From Daejeonella sp. (GTDB taxonomy: Bacteria; Bacteroidota; Bacteroidia; Sphingobacteriales; Sphingobacteriaceae), in assembly GCF_030684675.1 (NCBI RefSeq), contig NZ_JAUXXZ010000031.1, positions 1-64,000 on the forward strand: a stretch of 64,000 bases of DNA, read 5' to 3'. Shown here piece by piece: positions 1-6,634 of the stretch (within the stretch, counting starts at the first letter, position 1; every line of letters begins with the position of its first letter). A model generated the notes under the pieces. It saw nothing but the letters and a program-made list of their open reading frames with translations, made no database searches and was not told where the DNA came from. Both the position numbers and the translations under genes were made by a program.

Positions 1-102
1 TACGCAAATGAGGAGACTATTCAAAAATATATAAATGAACAAGGCCAAGAAAAGACTGCTTATAAGAAGTTTCATAGGGCACAATTACGGTTATTCGAAT
101 AA
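1..102 (+). CDS. C-terminal fragment of IS200/IS605-type transposase (cut by window start)
   Basis: An open frame runs from base 1 to a TAA at 100-102 and encodes about 33 residues, including EETIQKYINEQGQ and ending QLRLFE. This resembles the C-terminal helix of Y1 (HUH) transposases of IS200/IS605 elements, where the catalytic tyrosine lies just upstream, outside the window. The call is supported by a strong hairpin 7 bases after the stop, in the place where these elements carry their right-end recognition hairpin. Only the tail is visible, so the family call is tentative and the state of the gene cannot be judged. Confidence 0.45.
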   Translation, partial: YANEETIQKYINEQGQEKTAYKKFHRAQLRLFE

Positions 103-108
103 CGCGAT

Positions 109-131
109 ACCTCGAAGCTCTGCTTCGGGGT
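109..131 (+). other. Right-end hairpin of the IS200/IS605-like element
   Basis: ACCTCGAAGC-TCT-GCTTCGGGGT forms a 10-bp stem (one G-T wobble) with a 3-nt loop, just after the transposase stop. IS200/IS605 transposases recognise subterminal hairpins of this kind as single strands. It could also act as a weak terminator, but no T-run follows. Confidence 0.5.
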
Positions 132-277
132 CATTCATTTCTATATTATTTGCTTTTATTATTTGTAGTTTGGATTAGGTATTTGGGGACAGAATGGGGA
201 TATTTAATAAAGGGATATAAAAAATCCAAACCTTGCTATTTTGGTGGTTTGGGAGGGTTTATAGCTTGTATAATAAG

Positions 278-286
278 TTAGCGGTA
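278..286. repeat. Left copy of inverted 9-bp site flanking a small gene
   Basis: TTAGCGGTA lies 4 nt before the ATG at 291. Its exact reverse complement TACCGCTAA lies at 961-969, two bases after the stop of the second reading frame. The pair brackets the gene tightly, as a gene cassette would be bracketed. The upstream side also holds a CCAAACC...GGTTTGG inverted repeat. An integron attC-like origin is possible, but the sites do not match the canonical GTTRRRY core. Confidence 0.4.
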
Positions 287-290
287 ATTT

Positions 291-587
291 ATGACGAACA
301 AGAGAAACATAATATTTATACTCATACTGACAATTAGTTTAGCAGTCTTATTACCTGTAATTTTCAGAGAAAAAACAGAAGGCTTTAACCAAACCCTAAA
401 TATTATTGGGACATTGATTAGTTCAATAGCTGGGTTTTTGACTTTGCTAATTGCAATTATTCTGTTCAATAAATTTGGAATTGAAACCCCTTTATTACAA
501 AAGAATACAGATGTAGTTTTTTCATTTCTGGAGGAATTTAAAAGACAAGTTTTCAAATTCAAGGAAAAAGTTTCGGGTTCTTTATAA
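291..587 (+). CDS. Small two-TM membrane protein, probably the 5' part of a frameshifted gene
   Basis: This frame encodes 98 residues with two predicted membrane segments (about residues 6-24 and 36-62), followed by a charged stretch that ends after KEKVSG. I do not recognise the family. The reading frame ends at TAA 585-587, but the +2 frame is open across this point and continues in-register as ...FFIRMQDQHHKYFED into the next ORF. Loss of one T in the TTC/TTT run would therefore explain two pieces of one gene of about 220 codons. The gene sits in a cassette-like position between an IS remnant and the catabolic locus. A role in surface exclusion or defence cannot be shown. Confidence 0.6.
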   Translation: MTNKRNIIFILILTISLAVLLPVIFREKTEGFNQTLNIIGTLISSIAGFLTLLIAIILFNKFGIETPLLQKNTDVVFSFLEEFKRQVFKFKEKVSGSL

Positions 588-589
588 GA

Positions 590-958
590 ATGCAAGACCA
601 ACATCATAAATATTTTGAAGATTGGTACAGTCAGAAATTGCTTTTCTCAACTGAATATTTTTCGGGACTTGATAGACTTATGAAAATATCCGAAAGTCCT
701 TTTATGCCTAAAAGTATTTATAGAAAAGTGGACAAACTAAGGTATCATGTACTTGTCATGGATGTGAAGGACGAAGACCTTGATAATTATGCAACTGTTC
801 AAGTTTCAGGTCAATCTCTAATAGAAGCCAAATTTGGACGATTTAACCATCAAGACATGACAATTTTTGAATTTCTAAACATTATTGACGACTTAAAGAC
901 TGAAATTAAAAGTTGGATTAGCAAACACTCTAATTATTCGCCTGACTTAAATATTTAA
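590..958 (+). CDS. Hypothetical protein, probably the 3' part of the same frameshifted gene
   Basis: This frame encodes 122 soluble residues with no signal peptide, rich in aromatic and charged residues (HKYFEDWYSQKLLFS). Its ATG is only 2 nt after the upstream stop and has no visible ribosome binding site. The same frame is open well before that ATG. It therefore reads best as the cytosolic domain of the two-TM protein at 291-587, separated by a one-base indel. If the break is real, the gene is a pseudogene or uses programmed frameshifting; a sequencing error is equally possible. Function unknown. Confidence 0.55.
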   Translation: MQDQHHKYFEDWYSQKLLFSTEYFSGLDRLMKISESPFMPKSIYRKVDKLRYHVLVMDVKDEDLDNYATVQVSGQSLIEAKFGRFNHQDMTIFEFLNIIDDLKTEIKSWISKHSNYSPDLNI

Positions 959-960
959 AC

Positions 961-988
961 TACCGCTAATACGGACCACTTTCCGTAT
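961..988. repeat. Right copy of the inverted site plus adjoining hairpin
   Basis: TACCGCTAA (961-969) is the reverse complement of the site at 278-286. It runs directly into ATACGGA-CCACTT-TCCGTAT (969-988), a 7-bp stem with a 6-nt loop. The hairpin could terminate the small gene or form part of a cassette recombination site. Confidence 0.4.
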
Positions 989-1030
989 AGTTTCCAGCGA
1001 TTACGAAAATTGATTTTTTAGCACAACATT

Positions 1031-1072
1031 ATTAAACTCATCGGATGACTTGAGTCATCCGATGAGTTTAAT
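1031..1072. promoter_or_regulatory. 42-bp near-perfect palindrome, candidate operator
   Basis: ATTAAACTCATCGGATGACT and its exact reverse complement are separated by only TG, giving 20-bp arms. No T-run follows, so a terminator is unlikely. It lies in the 335-base gap before the first amidohydrolase gene, about 220 bases upstream of the ATG. The core (CATCGGATGA) resembles a dimeric repressor site, for example of a GntR-type regulator, but no regulator gene is in the window. The rest of the gap (989-1293) is AT-rich and shows nothing else I can support. Confidence 0.45.
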
Positions 1073-1293
1073 GGTGATAATGAATGGTTGTTATACATTT
1101 TACTTAAATCAAGCGAATCATATAAACTCCAAAAATTACAGTTCAGACAATTAGAAATATACTGGAATCCTATGACAATCATCTAGCCTGCTTCCATCTT
1201 TTTCAACATATTTTATTTTCCGAATGGGGCTTTTTTCTTTTTGCGGGTCATTTATTTGTTTAATCGTTAAAAAAGAGAATTATAATTCCATTC

Positions 1294-2244
1294 ATGAAAA
1301 ACCGGACTGATTTTGGTTTAAACCGGAGAACATTTTTAAGTACCAGCGGCCTCGGACTTTTAGGGGCTTCCATGTCGGGTGTTTTATGTAATGTTCCTTC
1401 GAAAGAAGAAACTGAAAAGGCTGCCAATACCTTTCAGAAAGATGGCTGGAAAGCCATTATGGAATCGGCAAAGAAATATCCCAAGCTTGATGCTCATAAT
1501 CATGTCTGGTCGGGCAGTAATGCAGCCCAGGTAGATGAAAGTTGCGAGGCGCTGGGTATTACAAAAGCAGCCTGCTCTATACCGGGAGGGAAGACTGTAG
1601 CAGAAATTCGTGCCAATAATGATATTATCATTCAGGCAATGAAATCGCATCCCAAAAAGATCATGGGACAATGTTATATCAATCCTTTATTCAAAAAAGA
1701 AGCTTTGGATGAGATCGACCGTTGCGTTGATAATGGTATGGTGATGCTTGGCGAACTTTATGATGCGGTTAAAATTTCTGATCCGCTGTATTATCCAATC
1801 GTTGAGCGTTGTATCAAACATAAAATCCCATTGATGCTTCATGGCGTGACCACACTCGGAAACTGGCGCCCTGGATATTTACCAACTAATCCCCCCAATT
1901 CCTCTGTTCCTGAAGATTTTGTTGAAATAGCGAACCGCTATCCAGAAGCCATGATCATTTGTGGTCATATTGGTGGGGGTGGTAACTGGGAATACATGTG
2001 CCGGATTTTAAAGAAGGCTCCAACCTTATTTCTGGATACGAGCGGCAGTGTTAGTGATGAAGGTATGATCGATATGGCGGTTAAATATATTGGCGCAGAT
2101 CGTTTGTTATTTGCTACAGATATGAACTATGAAACTGGTGTCGGTAAAATTATATGGGCTGATCTGAGTGAGGCCGACAGGAAAAAGATCTTCTTCGAAA
2201 ACTTTAACAATTTATTGAGAAAGGCGGGTAATCATGCTGGTTGA
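1294..2244 (+). CDS. Exported amidohydrolase-2 family protein (Tat signal)
   Basis: The protein has 316 residues. The N-terminus carries a twin-arginine motif (NRRTFLS, about residues 10-16) and a hydrophobic stretch, so Tat export is likely. The body is a TIM-barrel metal hydrolase of the amidohydrolase-2 type (PF04909). It shows the first-strand HxH motif DAHNHVW, MLHGV, a histidine in ICGHIGGGGNW, and a late aspartate in LLFATDMNY. Members hydrolyse or decarboxylate ring compounds, lactones or amides, and the substrate here is unknown. The stop overlaps the start of the next, related gene by 11 bases, so the two are translated together. Position at the head of a hexosamine/uronate locus suggests work on a sugar-acid derivative, which is inference. 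Confidence 0.85.
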   Translation: MKNRTDFGLNRRTFLSTSGLGLLGASMSGVLCNVPSKEETEKAANTFQKDGWKAIMESAKKYPKLDAHNHVWSGSNAAQVDESCEALGITKAACSIPGGKTVAEIRANNDIIIQAMKSHPKKIMGQCYINPLFKKEALDEIDRCVDNGMVMLGELYDAVKISDPLYYPIVERCIKHKIPLMLHGVTTLGNWRPGYLPTNPPNSSVPEDFVEIANRYPEAMIICGHIGGGGNWEYMCRILKKAPTLFLDTSGSVSDEGMIDMAVKYIGADRLLFATDMNYETGVGKIIWADLSEADRKKIFFENFNNLLRKAGNHAG

Positions 2245-3058
2245 TATCAATGCATTCGTTGGTCACTGGCCATACCGGAACTTAAGAGGGAATAACCTCA
2301 AAGACCTGTTGAAACGTATGAATACTTATGGGGTGGATAAAGCACTAGTATCCAATCTCAATGGGATTTTTTATGTAGATGGACAAATTGCAAATGAAGA
2401 GTTATTTGCTGAACTGAACTCCGATGCTTCATTTAAAGATCGCTTTATTCTGTTTGCTACCATTAATCCGATTCTTCCCTGGTGGAGGGATGCTTTGGAA
2501 ACCTGCCATAAAGAGTTTGGAATGAAAGGGATCCGGATCTTTCCACATTATCATCATTACAAGCTGACTGATGAGGCTTGTATTGAAATGGTTAAAGCTG
2601 CCAGAGATCTGGGTATGCCGGTTTCAATCCCACTCCGTATGACTGATTTGAGAGAACGGTCCTGGCTGGATGTGGACAAGGCAATCAATTATAATGATGT
2701 TGCTGCTTTGGTAAGTAAAGTGCCTGATGCAAAATATATGATTCTTGAAGCCCGGATCACTGACGGACAGGAACCCACTACAGCTGAGTCTGTTAAAATA
2801 CTTAAGGCTGCTGATGTCCTTTTCGACACGTCAAGAGGCAGTGGAGTGGTCGTAAAAGGCCCGAATAGTGAAAGTTTAACTTATTTACTTGAGAATTTTG
2901 GAGTTGATAAACTGGCCTTTGGAACGGAGACTCCTTTTGTGGATTATACCTCCCCGTTTTTAAGACTCGGAGCTTTTAAAGCTATCAACGAGACTGAAAA
3001 GGAAAAGGTATGGTCGGGGAATGCGATGAGAATGCTATCCCGCAGTAGCGGGACTTAA
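2234..3058 (+). CDS. Amidohydrolase-2 family protein, cytosolic
   Basis: The protein has 274 residues with no signal peptide. It starts MLVDINAFVGHWPYRNL and shows the same barrel family as the preceding gene, with a late LAFGTETPF motif in the position of the strand-8 acid. The classical first-strand HxH is replaced by a NAFVGHW type, as in several divergent amidohydrolase-2 members, so catalytic competence is uncertain. It overlaps the upstream gene by 11 nt. The last residues, SRSSGT, are encoded by the first unit of a three-copy hairpin repeat, so the natural C-terminus may have been altered by repeat insertion. Confidence 0.85.
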   Translation: MLVDINAFVGHWPYRNLRGNNLKDLLKRMNTYGVDKALVSNLNGIFYVDGQIANEELFAELNSDASFKDRFILFATINPILPWWRDALETCHKEFGMKGIRIFPHYHHYKLTDEACIEMVKAARDLGMPVSIPLRMTDLRERSWLDVDKAINYNDVAALVSKVPDAKYMILEARITDGQEPTTAESVKILKAADVLFDTSRGSGVVVKGPNSESLTYLLENFGVDKLAFGTETPFVDYTSPFLRLGAFKAINETEKEKVWSGNAMRMLSRSSGT

Positions 3059-3112
3059 AAGTATTATCCCGCAGTAGCGTGACATAAATATAAACATCCC
3101 GCAGAAGCGGAA
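3037..3112. repeat. Three tandem REP-like hairpin units
   Basis: ATCCCGCAGTAGCGGGAC at 3037 is followed by degenerate copies starting at 3066 and 3096 (ATCCCGCAGTAGCGTGAC, ATCCCGCAGAAGCGGAAA), a period of 29-30 bp. The first unit folds as CCCGC-AGTA-GCGGG. It spans the 3' end and stop codon of the preceding gene. The third unit ends about 23 bases before the next ATG. Confidence 0.7.
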
Positions 3113-3134
3113 AATAAAAATAAATTATATTCAA

Positions 3135-6100
3135 ATGAAGAAACAATTCCTTTTACAAATGCTTTCCATTTGCATGATTCTTAATCTTGCTTATGCTCAA
3201 AACCCCGGCAGGACTCCCTACACTTTGTTCAACGACTTTGAAACCGGTGAGCTTTTTGCCTGGGAAACTTATCCCTATGCTCAGGATATAGCCTTTGATG
3301 CGCTGTATTTTGCAGTAAAGTCCCCGACTTATAAAGATAGCAAGTATGCACTTGCTCGTCCGTTTAAAGCCCATGATGTCAATGAGTTATATCAGGGATT
3401 TACAAAACGTTTAAATCTTTATACGATTTCGGACACCAGGGTGAAAGCTGCGGTATATTTTCAGGGAGATCGTAATCCTGAATCGCTTGAACTTTCATTA
3501 GGAACTTTCGAAGGCAAGCGTTATTTCCACAAGATCAATAATCCAAAGGCAAATTCCTGGTTAGAACTGGATCTACCGATCTCAGCATTTAAGCTGGATG
3601 GCAAGTCCCTTGGTGCTAATGAGCATATTCAGGTGATCACTTTGAAGGGATCATACCCGATTGTGAATTATCTGTTGACCTATACTATTCTGATGGATGA
3701 TTTCAGCATCAATGGTGAGCGCGACAGACAATTTATAGCTACTACACCCAGCTCTACTAATCTGGATATGTTCGATGTGACGATCTTGAATAAGCACTTT
3801 TTTTATGGTGACAATATCAGTCTTAAAGTTGCACCCGAAGGAAATGTAAGTCTGAAACAGGTTACGGGCACATTGGTAGACAGCAAAGGAAAAATTGTTA
3901 AGGATAATATCTCATTCAGCCGCAGTGGTAATGAATGGGCAAATACAGCTATTTATAAACTTTCAGAAAAGGATGCCCGTGGTCAGTGGGAGATCCGTCT
4001 GAAAGGCGAGGATAATCAGGGCGGATCAGTAAACTGGGCTATACGCTTTCTGATGCCGGGTAAACAGGTCAATGGTCACCCGAGGCTATATTTCTCTGCT
4101 GAGGAGCTTAAAAACCGTCTGGCAAATGAAAAATCGCCTGTTGCTAAAAAGATTCTTGATAATGCTCTTGCTCATAAAGATTTCATGAAAGTGAATGTTG
4201 ATGCAATCAATGAAGGAAGGGATCTTACTGCCGAGAACCTTGTTGGTGGTCCGCATTCAAAAACTTCAGTGGGTTTCAATTCCTATGCACTTTGGAATAA
4301 TCCTAATTCGACTCTTGGAAATGTAATTGAGGAAGGTAGCTTCCAGTACACTTTTAAAGGTGATCGTGCTGCGGGTGAGCAGGCTAAAAAAGCTTTACTT
4401 AAACTTTGCTCATTTAAAAAATGGAATGCCGACTGGATGCTTGAACGTAAGTTCTGGACTTATTATCCGGTAGGTTATACGATCAAGCCTGTAGCTTATG
4501 GTTATGATATGCTTTACGATCTGCTTTCTGAATCAGAGCGTGCATTTGTACGGACTGCCATTATGGAAAAAGGTTTGAAAATGTTCCACCGCGATATGGT
4601 TGAAATGAATCGTATGCCTTCTAACCAGACCAACCACATTGCAGTATTAGCAGGTGGTATGGGTTTAGCTGCTACCGCTATTTATGGTGATGATCCCTCA
4701 AATCCAAATTTGGAACCATACATTTCTGGTATCCTCACCAAAACTAAAACCTTTATCGACCGGACTTATTATGAGGATGGTAGTTATGGTGAGCCAAAAA
4801 GTGGCTATATGAATATGGCGAGCAGGGATATGGGTGAATTGCTTCCGGCTTTGGAACGTAATTTTGGAGTTGATTATTCTACAACCACCAGTTTTAAAGA
4901 TTTTTACAAATACCTCATTCAGGCGAGCTATTCAAATGGTTTGATGCAGGATTATGGTGATGGTGGCGGAGCAAAAGGATCAAAAGTTGATATTGGCGGA
5001 CAGATTCACTCCTGGTGGTTGGTAAACCGTACAAAAAATCCATTCCTCTATAATTATGTAAAACCATTCTGGGAATCCGGAAAAGGAGGTTATTTGAGTT
5101 ATGTATGGTACAGGGATGATATTACTCCGGTATCGAGAGAAACATTGCCCCCATCTAAATTCTTTACCGCACAAGGGATGGTGATGCGTTCCGGTTGGGA
5201 TGATGCATCCATGGTATTGAGTACCCGTGTTGGGCCAAACTCCAATCATTATCATTATGATCAGGGAAGTTTTCAGATCATGAAAAATGGTGAAACGTTA
5301 CTTACTGATCCTGCATACGGTCCATTGGGCTATTATGCAAACCTTGAATATCTGAGCTATCACGTTCAGGCGAATGCTCATAACGTAATGCTTGTTGATC
5401 ATGATCCTGAAAGTCAGGCACCTGCTCATTACGATAATGGTATAAAAGCGCTGACCGAATGGCCAAGAGTAAAGCATTTATTCAATGGTAAAGATGCTGA
5501 TGGAATGGAGAGTGACTTGAGTTCAGTGTACAAGGGTAAACTTGAAAACTATTCACGTACCTTACTTTACACCAAGACTGGACCTATTTTCCTGTTTGAT
5601 GAAGTTAAAAGCAAATCACCTAAAGGACATGTTTACGATTGGTTGTTTCATGCCCCTCCGGGAGAGAATAATGCAACTGCGATCACTTATGATAAAGGAC
5701 GTATGGTAATCGATCGCCCTAATGCAAAATTAACTATGGATGTTGTTAGTCCGGAGATTGATGCCTCAAAGATCTATGATAAAGGTGTTGGAAAAGTATT
5801 CTATGAGTCATTCCTTGATCTTGCAAGTAAACCAGATCTGAATCAGGTTAATTTCCTTGCAGTTATTTTACCGGAATCTAAACCAGCTGCAGGAGCTGCT
5901 CCGGTAACCACAAAAATGGAAGCTCCGGGATGGATCGGTGCTAAAATGGTACATGCTAATGGTTCGGATATCGGTTTCTTCAGAACCGGAACAGAAAATG
6001 GGGTTGCAGCTGGTTTTACAACCGATGCAAAACGATTTACTGCCAGCTATGATAAATCAGGTGCTCTTCAGAAAATTTACTATGAAGGAAGCTCGATTTC

Positions 6101-6344
6101 CGGTAATGGTTTGTCTCTTATTGCTGATGTTGGTACAAGAGGTACTATGGCATTAGTTTCTACTGGTATTGATGCCGAAATCAAATCCTGGAAAGGTTGT
6201 TCTCTGAAAATTATGGTATCCGGAAAACCGGCTTCTGTTCAGGTTAACGGACAGACTATAAAAGACTGGACTTTTGACGCAGGTACTAATACTGTTGCAG
6301 TGAAATTACCGGCTGGAACAGTTTCATTAAAAATCAACAAATAA
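3135..6344 (+). CDS. Secreted heparinase II/III-family polysaccharide lyase
   Basis: The protein has 1069 residues with a Sec signal peptide (cleavage near LAYAQ). Residues 30-195 form a beta-rich, CBM-like module; a second beta module lies at about 215-310; an alpha/alpha toroid at about 330-640; and a C-terminal heparinase II/III beta-sandwich. By analogy with heparinase II, the metal-binding set H705/H707 (NHYHYDQG), D725 (TDPAYG) and H749 (NAHNVML) is present, and N/H residues occur in SNQTNHIAV. Such enzymes cleave uronic-acid polymers by beta-elimination. NagA/NagB and UxuA nearby favour a hexosamine-uronate polymer over alginate, but the exact substrate cannot be read from sequence. 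A paralogue with the same layout lies at 12530-15682. A terminator follows, so this gene may end a transcript. Confidence 0.88.
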   Translation: MKKQFLLQMLSICMILNLAYAQNPGRTPYTLFNDFETGELFAWETYPYAQDIAFDALYFAVKSPTYKDSKYALARPFKAHDVNELYQGFTKRLNLYTISDTRVKAAVYFQGDRNPESLELSLGTFEGKRYFHKINNPKANSWLELDLPISAFKLDGKSLGANEHIQVITLKGSYPIVNYLLTYTILMDDFSINGERDRQFIATTPSSTNLDMFDVTILNKHFFYGDNISLKVAPEGNVSLKQVTGTLVDSKGKIVKDNISFSRSGNEWANTAIYKLSEKDARGQWEIRLKGEDNQGGSVNWAIRFLMPGKQVNGHPRLYFSAEELKNRLANEKSPVAKKILDNALAHKDFMKVNVDAINEGRDLTAENLVGGPHSKTSVGFNSYALWNNPNSTLGNVIEEGSFQYTFKGDRAAGEQAKKALLKLCSFKKWNADWMLERKFWTYYPVGYTIKPVAYGYDMLYDLLSESERAFVRTAIMEKGLKMFHRDMVEMNRMPSNQTNHIAVLAGGMGLAATAIYGDDPSNPNLEPYISGILTKTKTFIDRTYYEDGSYGEPKSGYMNMASRDMGELLPALERNFGVDYSTTTSFKDFYKYLIQASYSNGLMQDYGDGGGAKGSKVDIGGQIHSWWLVNRTKNPFLYNYVKPFWESGKGGYLSYVWYRDDITPVSRETLPPSKFFTAQGMVMRSGWDDASMVLSTRVGPNSNHYHYDQGSFQIMKNGETLLTDPAYGPLGYYANLEYLSYHVQANAHNVMLVDHDPESQAPAHYDNGIKALTEWPRVKHLFNGKDADGMESDLSSVYKGKLENYSRTLLYTKTGPIFLFDEVKSKSPKGHVYDWLFHAPPGENNATAITYDKGRMVIDRPNAKLTMDVVSPEIDASKIYDKGVGKVFYESFLDLASKPDLNQVNFLAVILPESKPAAGAAPVTTKMEAPGWIGAKMVHANGSDIGFFRTGTENGVAAGFTTDAKRFTASYDKSGALQKIYYEGSSISGNGLSLIADVGTRGTMALVSTGIDAEIKSWKGCSLKIMVSGKPASVQVNGQTIKDWTFDAGTNTVAVKLPAGTVSLKINK

Positions 6345-6396
6345 GGGTTTTGTTTTCTGTTTAAAAGAAATCAATTTTCCTCCAATTTTAAATATT

Positions 6397-6433
6397 CCGG
6401 ATCTTCATCTAATGATGGAGGTCCGGTATTTTT
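6397..6433 (+). terminator. Rho-independent terminator after the heparinase-family gene
   Basis: CCGGATCTTCATC-TAAT-GATGGAGGTCCGG is a 13-bp stem with two G-T wobbles and a 4-nt loop, followed by TATTTTTG. It lies 53 bases after the stop at 6344. Confidence 0.8.
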
Positions 6434-6479
6434 GTTAATGGGTAATTTAAATAACGTGAGGGAGATTTAAGGTTAATGG

Positions 6480-6614
6480 AACCACATAGAAACATAGAGT
6501 TTGTAGCTGTTAAAGAAATGAACTATGTGTACTATGTGGTTAAAAATTAAAAAACCACATAGAAACATAGAGTTTATAGCTGTTAAAGAAATGATCTATG
6601 TGTACTATGTGGTT
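6480..6614. repeat. Tandem pair of 62-bp palindrome-ended elements
   Basis: Two nearly identical copies lie at 6480-6541 and 6553-6614, 73 bp apart including an AT-rich tail (AAAAATTAA). Each begins AACCACATAG and ends CTATGTGGTT, an inverted repeat of 10 bp, and contains a nested CATAGA/CTATG pair. They differ at only a couple of positions. The second copy ends 20 bases before the ATG at 6635, so it forms the 5' leader of that gene. They look like a REP/MITE-type repeat, not CRISPR. Confidence 0.75.
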
Positions 6615-6634
6615 AAAAATTAAGGATTTATACT

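Noticed and set aside
278-607. 109-aa minus-strand ORF
   Set aside because: It is the antisense shadow of the two-TM protein frame and shows no protein-family pattern.
4980-5255. 91-aa minus-strand ORF inside the heparinase-family gene
   Set aside because: Shadow of a well-supported coding frame.
6480-6614. CRISPR-like repeat pair
   Set aside because: Only two copies, each with long inverted ends and an 11-base AT-rich spacer; no spacer array and no cas genes.
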